From Parabacteroides chinchillae (GTDB lineage: Bacteria > Bacteroidota > Bacteroidia > Bacteroidales > Tannerellaceae), in contig NZ_FNVS01000020.1 of NCBI RefSeq assembly GCF_900108035.1, positions 1 to 59,680 on the forward strand: DNA of 59,680 bases. The letters are read 5' to 3'. The notes beneath the pieces were generated by a model. The model was not told the origin of the DNA and searched no databases. It was given only the letters and a program-made list of their open reading frames with translations. Shown one piece after another: positions 1 through 8,243 of the stretch (the stretch's first letter is position 1; every line of letters begins with the position of its first letter). Both the position numbers and the translations under genes were made by a program.

Positions 1-60
1 TAGGTGTACGGAGGCTCCGCCGGTGCGTTGGTGATACTTTTGTAGGTGTACGGAGGTTTT
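1..60. repeat. End of a 42-bp tandem repeat
   Basis: The 14-base motif TAGGTGTACGGAGG occurs at 1-14 and again at 43-56, and the preceding bases also match, so the period is 42 bp. The array clearly continues beyond the left edge. Forty-two bp is a whole number of codons: read on the minus strand the unit encodes a 14-residue repeat containing SVHLQKYHQRTGGA. I regard it as an intergenic minisatellite rather than a gene, because no start or conserved domain is visible. Confidence 0.6.
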
Positions 61-61
61 C

Positions 62-219
62 CGTGTGGTACGGACACACGTTTTGGGCAGGCTGCAAGGG
101 CAGCCTGCTATGTTTTGATTGTTTTTTACGTGAAAAAGGTGGGTGGAGGAAAGGTTACGTTTTTTTTGCAAAATATCCTTCTTCATGAAGAAGGACTGCG
201 GAACATGTATGTTCCGCAG
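62..219. repeat. Series of four perfect hairpins/palindromes
   Basis: Four inverted repeats follow one another. They are CGTGTG/CACACG at 62-80, GCAGGCTGC/GCAGCCTGC at 87-108 with a 4-nt loop, the palindrome CCTTCTTCATGAAGAAGG at 177-194, and an 11-bp stem at 196-219 (CTGCGGAACAT paired with ATGTTCCGCAG). Between the second and third is a run of eight T (160-167). They probably include one or more terminators for genes beyond the left edge or on the minus strand. The rest of 1-353 holds no gene I can support. Confidence 0.55.
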
Positions 220-273
220 ATATATGTCTTATACAAGGAATGTATTTCATCTTGTTTATGAGATGTTGCGGGG

Positions 274-282
274 GCAAAGATA
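274..282 (-). promoter_or_regulatory. Possible -7 promoter element reading leftward
   Basis: The minus strand reads TATCTTTGC, a full match to the Bacteroidetes -7 consensus TAnnTTTG. It points away from the nitronate monooxygenase gene and toward the hairpins and repeat at 1-219. A short transcript or a gene beyond the left edge could start here. No clear -33 element was found. Confidence 0.35.
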
Positions 283-353
283 GGGATTTCTTGTGCGGTA
301 AGGAAAAATATCTGCGTAAATCTGCGCTTGTTTGCCGTGCTACCCGGGAACTT

Positions 354-1304
354 TTAAAAAAGATTCTGCGTATAGTTTATGTTTTCCAATGCCAGTTTAT
401 ATCCTTCGATAATATCATGCATTACGTCTGCAACCGGCTGCAGTTCCCAGAATTGGGAAGCAACCTGGCCTATTTCCAGTTCGCCTTCTTTCAGATCGCC
501 TTCAAAGATACCTTTCTTGGCACGTCCTTTGCCTAATAATTCCCGTAATTCGTCGGCAGAGGCTCCGCGGGCTTCGGCTTCTTCTACTGCTGTGGCGAAG
601 TCTCCTTTTGCCAGACGGGTAGGAGCAAGCTTTTTAAGTAATAACCTGGTATCACCTTCCTGAAGATTCAGACATAGTTTTTTAAAGTCTTCATGGGCCG
701 AACTTTCCCAGGTGAGCGCAAAACGTGTCCCTATTTGTACGCCTTCGGCTCCCAGGGCAATGGCTGCCAGCATAGATTGACCGCTTCCGATGCCACCTGC
801 TGCAATCAATGGCAATGAAGTGGCTTTGCGAACGGATGGGATAAGGCACATGGTGGTGGTTTCTTCGCGCCCGTTATGCCCTCCGGCTTCAAAACCTTCG
901 GCTACAACAGCGTCTACGCCGGCTTCCTCGCATTTGGTTGCAAATTTGGAACTGCTTACTACATGAGTAACAATGATTCCGTGTTTTTTAAGAAACCCTG
1001 TCCATGTTTTAGGATTACCGGCTGAGGTGAAGACTGTTTTTACCCCTTCTTCTACAATTATATCCATGATTGTTTCTATCTCCGGGTACATCAACGGCAC
1101 GTTTACGCCAAAAGGTTTGTCCGTAGCCGCCTTGCATTTGCGGATATGTTCGCGGAGCACCTCGGGGTGCATGGAGCCTGCCCCTAATAAACCCAGTCCG
1201 CCTGCGTTACTTACGGCAGAGGCCAGTTTCCATCCGCTGCACCATACCATGCCTGCCTGGATAATGGGATATTGAATCCCGAAAAGTGTTGTAATTCTAT
1301 TCAT
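354..1304 (-). CDS. Nitronate monooxygenase / FabK-like flavin oxidoreductase
   Basis: This is a 316-residue FMN-dependent TIM-barrel enzyme of the 2-nitropropane dioxygenase family, which also contains the enoyl-ACP reductase FabK. Visible family features are the N-terminal substrate-loop start (IQYPIIQAGM), the EAGGHNG motif at 139-145 with the conserved His143, and the phosphate-binding stretches AAGGIGSG (168-175) and GAEGVQIGTRF (185-195). Length is normal for the family. It is probably monocistronic and divergent from the gene at 1451. The family does not separate nitronate oxidation from fatty-acid reduction by sequence alone, so the substrate is open. The His in the EAGGH motif is common to both groups. 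Confidence 0.85.
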   Translation of the reverse strand: MNRITTLFGIQYPIIQAGMVWCSGWKLASAVSNAGGLGLLGAGSMHPEVLREHIRKCKAATDKPFGVNVPLMYPEIETIMDIIVEEGVKTVFTSAGNPKTWTGFLKKHGIIVTHVVSSSKFATKCEEAGVDAVVAEGFEAGGHNGREETTTMCLIPSVRKATSLPLIAAGGIGSGQSMLAAIALGAEGVQIGTRFALTWESSAHEDFKKLCLNLQEGDTRLLLKKLAPTRLAKGDFATAVEEAEARGASADELRELLGKGRAKKGIFEGDLKEGELEIGQVASQFWELQPVADVMHDIIEGYKLALENINYTQNLF

Positions 1305-1450
1305 ATTCTGTTACATATTCTATGTCAGGTTGTTTTATATATTACCGGTTTGTTGTTTAAGCATTATGCGAAAATAAGTGATACTGATGAAACAACAAAA
1401 TGAATGGCCGAAGTGTTACAATATTAACTAAACAATAAATACATAGAGAT

Positions 1451-1633
1451 ATGCCGGAAAAAATATTAAAAACTTTATGGGACGAGAGTGATGAGCTGTT
1501 TGATGAAACAGGATCAACCAGGTCGGTGTTGTCAGACGATTATACTTCGGGAGATGTTAAGGATTTGACAGACGATATAGAGAACAAGATTGATGAAGAA
1601 GACGACATCATAAAAACCGAGTTGGGAGAATAA
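1451..1633 (+). CDS. Small acidic hypothetical protein (60 aa)
   Basis: This is a 60-residue, very acidic protein rich in Asp and Glu, with no signal peptide or membrane segment. I do not recognise the family. Support for it being real comes from its position in an otherwise empty intergenic region, a start codon at 1451, and a stem-loop terminator after it. Its composition suggests a soluble, possibly disordered, small protein; no function is proposed. Confidence 0.5.
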   Translation: MPEKILKTLWDESDELFDETGSTRSVLSDDYTSGDVKDLTDDIENKIDEEDDIIKTELGE

Positions 1634-1665
1634 CATTCTTTATCCGTCCCCGGAATACACAGAAA

Positions 1666-1716
1666 GGCTATATCATAATCGGGAATTTTCCGAATTTTGG
1701 TATAGCCCTTTTTATG
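1666..1716 (+). terminator. Terminator after the 60-aa gene
   Basis: GGCTATA at 1666-1672 pairs with TATAGCC at 1701-1707 and is followed by CTTTTTAT, giving a stem and U-tract on the plus strand. Confidence 0.5.
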
Positions 1717-1736
1717 CCTGTTTACCTAATCTTCCT

Positions 1737-1745
1737 TATATTTGC
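1737..1745 (+). promoter_or_regulatory. -7 promoter element for the M3 peptidase gene
   Basis: TATATTTGC matches the Bacteroidetes -7 consensus TAnnTTTG, about 100 bp before the start at 1844. A T-rich stretch about 18 bp upstream (TGTTTACC) could serve as a weak -33 element. Confidence 0.5.
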
Positions 1746-1843
1746 AGGGAGTATCCCGGATGCATAAATGATGCAATGGACATGTATAAGAATTTCCGCG
1801 GGAAAGAATCGGGGATTGAAATAATATAACATAAATTCTATTA

Positions 1844-3958
1844 ATGATGAAACAATTAATTATGGCTACCGGATTGGCGCTCGTATTGGGAGCATGTTCT
1901 GGCAAAAAGGCTGAAGTTGCGGAAACCGGCAATCCGTTTCTGACAGAGTTTACCACTCCATTTGGTGTTCCTCCTTTTGAGCAGATAAAACTAGAGCATT
2001 ACAAACCTGCTTTTCTGCAAGGAATGGAAGAGCAGACAAAAGAGATTGAAGCAATTGCAAATAATCCGGAGAAACCTACATTCGAAAATACGGTTGTGGC
2101 ATTAGACCAAAGCGGTAAGCTGCTCCGGAAGGTAAGTGCTGTTTTCTTTGGCCAGAACAGCGTTAATACAAACGATGAAATGCAGGCTTTGAATAAGGAA
2201 CTGTCTCCATTACTGTCGAAACATGATGATGATATAAACCTGAATCCCGCCTTATTTGCACGGGTAAAAGCTGTTTATGATAATCAGGCAAATTTGAATC
2301 TGGATAAGGAACAGACAAAACTATTGGACGAAATCTATAAAGACTTTGTTCGTGGAGGTGCTAACCTGGATGCGGATAAGCAAGCTAAATTACGGGAGTT
2401 GAATAGTGAAATATCCATGCTTCAACTTACATTTGGCCAGAATGTGCTGAAGGAGACCAACGCGTTTCAACTGGTAATTGATAATAAAGATGATTTGTCC
2501 GGGCTACCGGAAACATTAATTGCCAATGCTGCATCTGCTGCAAAAGCTGCCGGGATGGAAGGCAAATGGTTATTTACGCTGCATAATCCAAGCGTGATGC
2601 CTTTCCTTCAATATGCTGATAACCGTGCTTTACGCGAGAAAATATTTAACGGTTATATTAGCCGCGGCAATAACAATAATGCCAATGATAACAAAGAAGT
2701 CGTACGCAAGTTGATTACTGCTCGCCTGGAAAAAGCCAGGTTGATGGGATATGAAGACTATGCTGCATTCGTACTCGAAGAACGTATGGCAAAGAATGCA
2801 GGTAACGTATATAAACTTTTGAATGAAATCTGGACTCCGGCCTTATCCAAAGCCAAAGAAGAACTGGCAGACATTAATGCCGAGATAAAGAAAGAAGGCG
2901 GCAACTTTGAAGCCCAAGGCTGGGACTGGCGTTATTACTTTGAGAAAGCCAAGAAGGCGAAGTTTGACTTAGATGAAAACCAGATCCGTCCGTATTTGAA
3001 ATTGGATAATGTGCGTGATGGCGCATTCTATGTTGCCAATAAATTGTACGGCATCACTTTTACACCGATAAAGAATATCCCATTACCTCATCCCGAGGCG
3101 CAGGCATTTGAATGTAAAGATAAGGATGGAACCTATCTGGGCGTGCTCTATTTTGACTTTTTCCCGCGCGAAAGCAAACGTCCCGGAGCCTGGTGCGGAA
3201 CCTATCGTTCGCAGACATATCAGGATGGAACCCGTCTTGGTCCGGTGGTTACTATAGTGTGCAACTTTAGTCAGCCTGCTGCCGGACAACCGGCTTTGTT
3301 GAGCGCTGATGAAGCAGAAACATTGTTCCACGAATTTGGTCACGGGCTGCATAATTTATTTAAGGATGTACATTATTACGGTGTGTCCGGTGTACCTCGC
3401 GATTTTGTAGAACTTCCTTCCCAGGTTATGGAACATTGGACATTTGAACCTGAAGTATTGAAGGTTTATGCCAAACATTATCAGACCGGAGAAGTAATAC
3501 CGGCCGAACTGATAGATAAACTGGATAAGAGCGGTAAATATGGCCAGGGCTTTGCTACAACCGAATATCTGGCCGCTTCTTTGCTTGATATGGATTATCA
3601 TGTAATGAAAGAAATCCCGGCAGGTTTGGATGTGATGAAGTTTGAGAGTGAAACGTTGGGAAAGCGTGGCATCTTAAAGCAGATTCCATCCCGTTACCGC
3701 ACTACTTACTTCAACCATACTATGGGAGGCGGTTATACTGCAGGATATTACAGTTATATCTGGGCAGAGGTGCTGGATGCGGACGCTTTCGAAGCCTATA
3801 AGGAAACAGGCGATATATTTAATCCGGAGGTGGCAGATAAATTCAGGAAATATATTCTGACTCCCGGAGGAATAGACGATGCGATGGTAATGTATGTGAA
3901 CTTCCGCGGAAAAGAACCCGGGACAGGACCATTGTTGAAGAACAGGGGCTTGAAATGA
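1844..3958 (+). CDS. dcp: M3-family peptidyl-dipeptidase lipoprotein
   Basis: The product is a 704-residue zinc metallopeptidase of family M3 (oligopeptidase A / peptidyl-dipeptidase Dcp type), which trims short peptides. The HEFGH zinc motif is at residues 496-500 inside TLFHEFGHGLHNLF, and the third ligand region follows downstream, as usual for M3. The N-terminus is a lipoprotein signal with lipobox LGAC, so the enzyme is probably anchored in the cell envelope and acts on periplasmic or surface peptides. The full length is typical of Dcp. It has its own promoter element and a strong terminator, so it is probably monocistronic. The start could be either of two adjacent ATG codons (1844 or 1847). 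Confidence 0.9.
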   Translation: MMKQLIMATGLALVLGACSGKKAEVAETGNPFLTEFTTPFGVPPFEQIKLEHYKPAFLQGMEEQTKEIEAIANNPEKPTFENTVVALDQSGKLLRKVSAVFFGQNSVNTNDEMQALNKELSPLLSKHDDDINLNPALFARVKAVYDNQANLNLDKEQTKLLDEIYKDFVRGGANLDADKQAKLRELNSEISMLQLTFGQNVLKETNAFQLVIDNKDDLSGLPETLIANAASAAKAAGMEGKWLFTLHNPSVMPFLQYADNRALREKIFNGYISRGNNNNANDNKEVVRKLITARLEKARLMGYEDYAAFVLEERMAKNAGNVYKLLNEIWTPALSKAKEELADINAEIKKEGGNFEAQGWDWRYYFEKAKKAKFDLDENQIRPYLKLDNVRDGAFYVANKLYGITFTPIKNIPLPHPEAQAFECKDKDGTYLGVLYFDFFPRESKRPGAWCGTYRSQTYQDGTRLGPVVTIVCNFSQPAAGQPALLSADEAETLFHEFGHGLHNLFKDVHYYGVSGVPRDFVELPSQVMEHWTFEPEVLKVYAKHYQTGEVIPAELIDKLDKSGKYGQGFATTEYLAASLLDMDYHVMKEIPAGLDVMKFESETLGKRGILKQIPSRYRTTYFNHTMGGGYTAGYYSYIWAEVLDADAFEAYKETGDIFNPEVADKFRKYILTPGGIDDAMVMYVNFRGKEPGTGPLLKNRGLK

Positions 3959-3964
3959 TTCATA

Positions 3965-4008
3965 AAAAGAGTATACGTGCTGTTTGTTTAAAGGACGTAT
4001 ACTCTTTT
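3965..4008. terminator. Bidirectional terminator between dcp and the NhaC gene
   Basis: A perfect 14-bp inverted repeat (AAAAGAGTATACGT at 3965-3978, complement at 3995-4008) starts just after the dcp stop. It has A/T-rich flanks suited to termination in both directions, between convergent genes. Confidence 0.75.
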
Positions 4009-4115
4009 CTAAAAATATATATGTGATGCAATGCCATAAAAGGTTGGCATCGGAATAGAAAAAGGTTAGCATCCTGATTGCAACGTTCGGCAACAAAACA
4101 AATTCTTCCCTTCCT

Positions 4116-5429
4116 TTAGTTTGTATATTTCCGGGGATATCCGGCGAAGATGGCAAGTAAAGCTCCGGCTCCCAGTAAATAAGGATAATACAGATATTGC
4201 ATAATTTCGATAGGCGAGGTGTTGCCAAGCCCGGAAGCCATTAATAGTTGTGCTCCATAAGGTATGATACCTTGTACGAAGCATGAAAAGATATCTAACG
4301 TGCTGGCACTTCGACGCGGATCGACATTAAACTTATCCGCAATATCTTTTGCAATAGGACCAGCCATTATCAATGCTATCGTATTATTGGCCGTGCATAG
4401 GTTGGCAAAACCGACTAAGCCGGCAATACTGATTTCGGCTCCTTTGGAGGAGTGGATATGTGATGTTAATTTTTGGATGATCCAGTCTATTCCGCCATTG
4501 TAACGAATCATTTCGAGCATACCTCCTGCCAGCAGAGTGACAATAATTAATTCCCCCATATTGGTAATCCCCGATCCCATAGCTGCATTCCATCCCCACA
4601 CGTCGAAACTTCCGGTAATCAACCCTACAATCCCGGATAGAATAATCCCGATAAAAAGAACAAGCATCACATGCATACCACATATAGCCGTGATTAGAAC
4701 CACCAGATAAGGCACTACTTTTCCCCATTCGATGGAAGAAGGTATATAAGCCTCACGCACTTCACTACCCATAAAAATATATATGAGCCCTGTAATGATT
4801 GCGATAGGAAGGGCGATCCGTATATTTACCTTGAACTTATCCGACATTTTGCATCCTTGCGTGCGGGTGGCTACAATAGTGGTATCGGAAATGAAAGACA
4901 GGTTGTCGCCAAACATTGCCCCGCTAACAACAACACCCAACATTAAAGCGTCAGGCATTCCGGTCTTGCCGGCTATACCTACGGCTACGGGAGCTAAAGC
5001 TACAATGGTTCCTACGGATGTACCTACGGAAATGGATATGAAGCAAGCTGCAATAAAAATGCCTGCCGCCAGCAGATTGCCAGGCAAGATAGACATTGCC
5101 AGGTTGACGGTTGCATCTACTGCACCCATGGCTTTGGCAGTTTGGGCAAAAGCTCCTGCCAATATGAATATTAATACCATCAGCATGATATTACTGTTGG
5201 CTGCTCCCCGGCAAAATTGTTCTATCCTGTTATTTAATTTTCCACCTTTTGAAATAGCAATAGCAACAATAGACGATATAACAAAAGCTACGGTTATAGG
5301 CATTTTGTAAAAATCTCCGGCCAGAATCGATACTACCAGATAGGATAGTAAGAATACGGCTAGAGGTAATAAAGCCCATGCGTTTGGTGTATGGCTGAGT
5401 GTTTTCTTTTCGAACTTTGAATACTGCAT
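4116..5429 (-). CDS. NhaC-family Na+/H+ antiporter
   Basis: This is a 437-residue polytopic inner-membrane protein with about ten to twelve hydrophobic segments. Glycine-rich stretches typical of the NhaC/ion-transporter superfamily are present, such as SVGTSVGTIVALAPVAVGIA and SGAMFGDNLSFISDTT. The family exchanges Na+ for protons or organic acids. Its start codon overlaps the stop of the upstream DUF5686 gene (TGATG arrangement at 5427-5431), so the two genes are probably translationally coupled. A substrate other than sodium cannot be excluded. Confidence 0.82.
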   Translation of the reverse strand: MQYSKFEKKTLSHTPNAWALLPLAVFLLSYLVVSILAGDFYKMPITVAFVISSIVAIAISKGGKLNNRIEQFCRGAANSNIMLMVLIFILAGAFAQTAKAMGAVDATVNLAMSILPGNLLAAGIFIAACFISISVGTSVGTIVALAPVAVGIAGKTGMPDALMLGVVVSGAMFGDNLSFISDTTIVATRTQGCKMSDKFKVNIRIALPIAIITGLIYIFMGSEVREAYIPSSIEWGKVVPYLVVLITAICGMHVMLVLFIGIILSGIVGLITGSFDVWGWNAAMGSGITNMGELIIVTLLAGGMLEMIRYNGGIDWIIQKLTSHIHSSKGAEISIAGLVGFANLCTANNTIALIMAGPIAKDIADKFNVDPRRSASTLDIFSCFVQGIIPYGAQLLMASGLGNTSPIEIMQYLYYPYLLGAGALLAIFAGYPRKYTN

Positions 5430-8014
5430 CAGAATGAGAACCGGAGAGCTATACGGACACCGCCTTTTTTAATATTAGGCTGGTCCAGGTAAGTCAACCG
5501 GCGATAATAGTCTATTCGTAAAATTTTGAAAATATTTTCCAGACCGACACTGGCCTCCATATAAGGAGTGTTGCCCAGAGGGGTTGTACCATCGGGTAAT
5601 GTGAATAATCCGGGAGTCAGTGCCGGATTGTTTTTATCGGTCAAACCTCCATAAACCCCGCTGAAGGAGACTACTTCACGCAGTTTCAACCACTTTACCC
5701 CAGGTATACGGTTCAGTATCCATCCTTTCAGATAGTAGGTGAAATAGAATGATACATATTGGTCTGTCACAAATTCCAGGGCGCGCATCATATTGAATGC
5801 TTCGGGTTGAATTGTGATAGACTGGTTTGTATTTGGCATAATCAATAAGGGGAAAGGCACTTTATCCCACACTTTACCTGCTTTTACCTGGGCATCGATA
5901 TGACCGAAAGAAGATAACCAAATACGTTTCTCCGCACTGATTTCCGTATGATTATAATTGTAATCTCCGCCTAATACGCCTTTTATACCTAATTGATGTG
6001 ACAATTTGAATACCGGGGCATCTTTTGATAGATTGAAGACAGATCCTTTACCCGAACGTCCGTTGTAAGCACGTTCTCCCGGAGCAAAACGTAATTGGGC
6101 TCCAATTTCTGAGGTCGTAATACTTTTTATACGTGTCTTTGTACCATCCGCATTTTCAAGATCATAATGCAATGTTCCTGCAGCTTCATTATTCTCGTTT
6201 CGGGCCCAGGTTTTAAATGTAAGGCCGTTTAACCATTCCTTTTCGTATTGGAACATCGACTTGCGGATGTATTGCATCTTCGTAACAGGTTCTCCCACTT
6301 TCCAGGCAACGAACATATTGTCTTTGCTGGTAAACAGGAAATCCTGACCGGGTGTATATACATCATATTCCTGTATGAATGAAAGATTATTTACAGGGCT
6401 TTCTCCTTCGTGATATGCCTTTTTATTAAAACTATGCGTCAGTTTGACATTGTATTTCAACTTTCGGTCATTAACCCCGTAGGCCAGATAGCCACTTGCA
6501 AACCAGTACGGATTTAGGTTTGCCGTAGTCATGCCCCCGACACGCATGCGGAAACCTTCCAGGTGGTTGGCACTAAAGGTGGTGTTCATCGGACCGAAAT
6601 CAAACTTACTTTTACTCTTATCGCCGGTAGTTGGTATGTAACCGGATATAAGAATTTCAGCAGTCTTGATGATGACATTAAATGCCGGTACTTTACGTAG
6701 CTGGGCTAACAGATCATCTAATGCATTTTCTTTTTCTTTTAATGGAATATGCCGGTTATTTATCCAGAATGTGTCTGTCTGAGCTGTCGCTTCCGGCAAA
6801 ACATGGAGAGGGCCTAAAAGCCCGAATACCGAATCTGCATTCTGTATGTTGAAATTATATTTGTCGAAATTTCGTAGCTGGTGGGCATATAATTGTTGGG
6901 TTCCTTTTACGATATAGAAGTTGACGTACGTATTTTCATTGCTTAATACCCAGGTACTGTCCGGCATACGTTTAAATTCTTGTTCGATGCGAAGTTTATC
7001 TACCCAGTTCAGGTTAATCTTTGCAGGTGTGTTTAAAACAAACTTTTTTACTGCATAATTGCCATCCAGAGTAATATATAGCCGACCTGTGAAACCGTAA
7101 CTCTGACTGTTTACCGGAACAAAAGCCAGGTCTACGCATTTATCGCCTGACACATCCAGTGTGTCCATAATATAATACTTATAATAGGATGTGGCAAGGG
7201 TGGAGGACAGGGGACTTACGAACCGGTTTAAGAGGATATTAATGTTGTTGTCAAAAATATTTACTCCTTTGAATATCTCTTCAAGGTTGGAAGTTATACC
7301 TCCTCCGTCATCTAATGTCTTATCGATACCTTGCTGACGCTTTGCTTTTGTTATCGTTTTTTCTGTTTTCGGACTCTTACGGTAGTAGATATCGGATAGG
7401 GTTTCACGGACAGAAATTGTTAAGATAGGTTTGCCATTGAACTCGGATGTATCCAGGTAGTTCTTTATAAATTTGAATTTCTTGAGGAATTTGTTTTTAT
7501 CCAGATTCGGATTGAAGTTGTCTAAAGACATACTGAGTTTTTCGTATGCTTCGGTTTGATATTCGTCTTTTGCCTCAATACGGTTGTCATTCTTATGTTC
7601 TATTACTTTTTTTATAAGTTCAACTGCCGGATTGTCTTTTCGGCTATATTTTTCTTTTTGGGGCTTTATTTCGATTTCTGCGATTTGGAAAGAGGTAGGG
7701 CGAAGCATGATATCCAGATTATCATTCTTTTTACCAACATTCAGACGTACAGTTTTATTATCATATCCTAATGATGAAATAATAAGGTTTTTGAGTCCTT
7801 TGTCATTCTGTAAAGTGAATTTTCCATTATCATCGGTCATCGCGCCAATTGTGGAATTTTCGAAAATGACAGACACGAAAGATAATGGTTCTCCTGTGAC
7901 AGAATCTTTTACAATACCGGATGCGGTAGTGATACTTTGAGCGTATATGACAGATGTTCCGGTTACTGTAAGTAACAGAATCAGGAGTAATATATAACGA
8001 ATCAGTTTTACCAT
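5429..8014 (-). CDS. DUF5686 outer-membrane protein with carboxypeptidase-like domain
   Basis: I set the start at 8014, not at an upstream in-frame codon at 8101. This ATG is preceded by an AAGGAA ribosome-binding site, and the protein then begins directly with a hydrophobic signal peptide ending near YAQS (861 aa). Residues ~25-95 form a carboxypeptidase-regulatory-like beta-sandwich (GEPLSFVSVI, LIISSLGYDNKTV), as found in SusC/TonB-related proteins. The rest matches the DUF5686 family, predicted outer-membrane beta-barrel proteins of Bacteroidetes; the C-terminus ends in aromatic RIALRFSF, typical of a barrel strand. The biological role is unknown. It has its own promoter and overlaps the antiporter gene. 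Confidence 0.8.
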   Translation of the reverse strand: MVKLIRYILLLILLLTVTGTSVIYAQSITTASGIVKDSVTGEPLSFVSVIFENSTIGAMTDDNGKFTLQNDKGLKNLIISSLGYDNKTVRLNVGKKNDNLDIMLRPTSFQIAEIEIKPQKEKYSRKDNPAVELIKKVIEHKNDNRIEAKDEYQTEAYEKLSMSLDNFNPNLDKNKFLKKFKFIKNYLDTSEFNGKPILTISVRETLSDIYYRKSPKTEKTITKAKRQQGIDKTLDDGGGITSNLEEIFKGVNIFDNNINILLNRFVSPLSSTLATSYYKYYIMDTLDVSGDKCVDLAFVPVNSQSYGFTGRLYITLDGNYAVKKFVLNTPAKINLNWVDKLRIEQEFKRMPDSTWVLSNENTYVNFYIVKGTQQLYAHQLRNFDKYNFNIQNADSVFGLLGPLHVLPEATAQTDTFWINNRHIPLKEKENALDDLLAQLRKVPAFNVIIKTAEILISGYIPTTGDKSKSKFDFGPMNTTFSANHLEGFRMRVGGMTTANLNPYWFASGYLAYGVNDRKLKYNVKLTHSFNKKAYHEGESPVNNLSFIQEYDVYTPGQDFLFTSKDNMFVAWKVGEPVTKMQYIRKSMFQYEKEWLNGLTFKTWARNENNEAAGTLHYDLENADGTKTRIKSITTSEIGAQLRFAPGERAYNGRSGKGSVFNLSKDAPVFKLSHQLGIKGVLGGDYNYNHTEISAEKRIWLSSFGHIDAQVKAGKVWDKVPFPLLIMPNTNQSITIQPEAFNMMRALEFVTDQYVSFYFTYYLKGWILNRIPGVKWLKLREVVSFSGVYGGLTDKNNPALTPGLFTLPDGTTPLGNTPYMEASVGLENIFKILRIDYYRRLTYLDQPNIKKGGVRIALRFSF

Positions 8015-8048
8015 AACTATTGTTATTCCTTCACGGATAATATAGTTT

Positions 8049-8057
8049 GCAAAGGTA
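8049..8057 (-). promoter_or_regulatory. -7 promoter element for the DUF5686/NhaC operon
   Basis: The minus strand reads TACCTTTGC, a full match to TAnnTTTG, 35 bp before the ATG at 8014. It also argues for that ATG over the one at 8101, which would lie upstream of the expected transcription start. Confidence 0.6.
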
Positions 8058-8163
8058 CATTTTTTCTTGTTAGGAGAGGGAAGCCGGCTATTAATAATCA
8101 TTAATCACACTATTGTATCAAAACTATATATACTTAAGATGACAATGTATTTATCCGGAAAAG

Positions 8164-8222
8164 AAAGTCTTGTCTTAACAATTCAAATAAGTTGATTTTT
8201 TGAATTGTTAAGACAAGACTTT
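8164..8222 (-). terminator. Long perfect hairpin after the GH2 gene
   Basis: A 24-bp perfect inverted repeat (8164-8187 against 8199-8222) with an 11-nt loop lies 21 bp past the GH2 stop. It is an unusually long stem for a terminator. It separates the GH2 gene from the downstream DUF5686 promoter. Confidence 0.75.
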
Positions 8223-8243
8223 TATATTCAAAAGAGATGCCAT

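Noticed and set aside
155-250. 31-codon frame on the minus strand starting after the leftward promoter element
   Set aside because: It runs straight through two perfect palindromes and has no recognisable composition or ribosome-binding site; the hairpins explain the sequence better.
46-261. 71-codon plus-strand frame over the tandem repeat and hairpins
   Set aside because: It covers repeat and palindromic sequence only, and no protein-like pattern is visible.
4783-5310. 175-codon hydrophobic frame on the plus strand
   Set aside because: It is antisense to the NhaC antiporter; hydrophobicity is a by-product of the membrane-segment codons.
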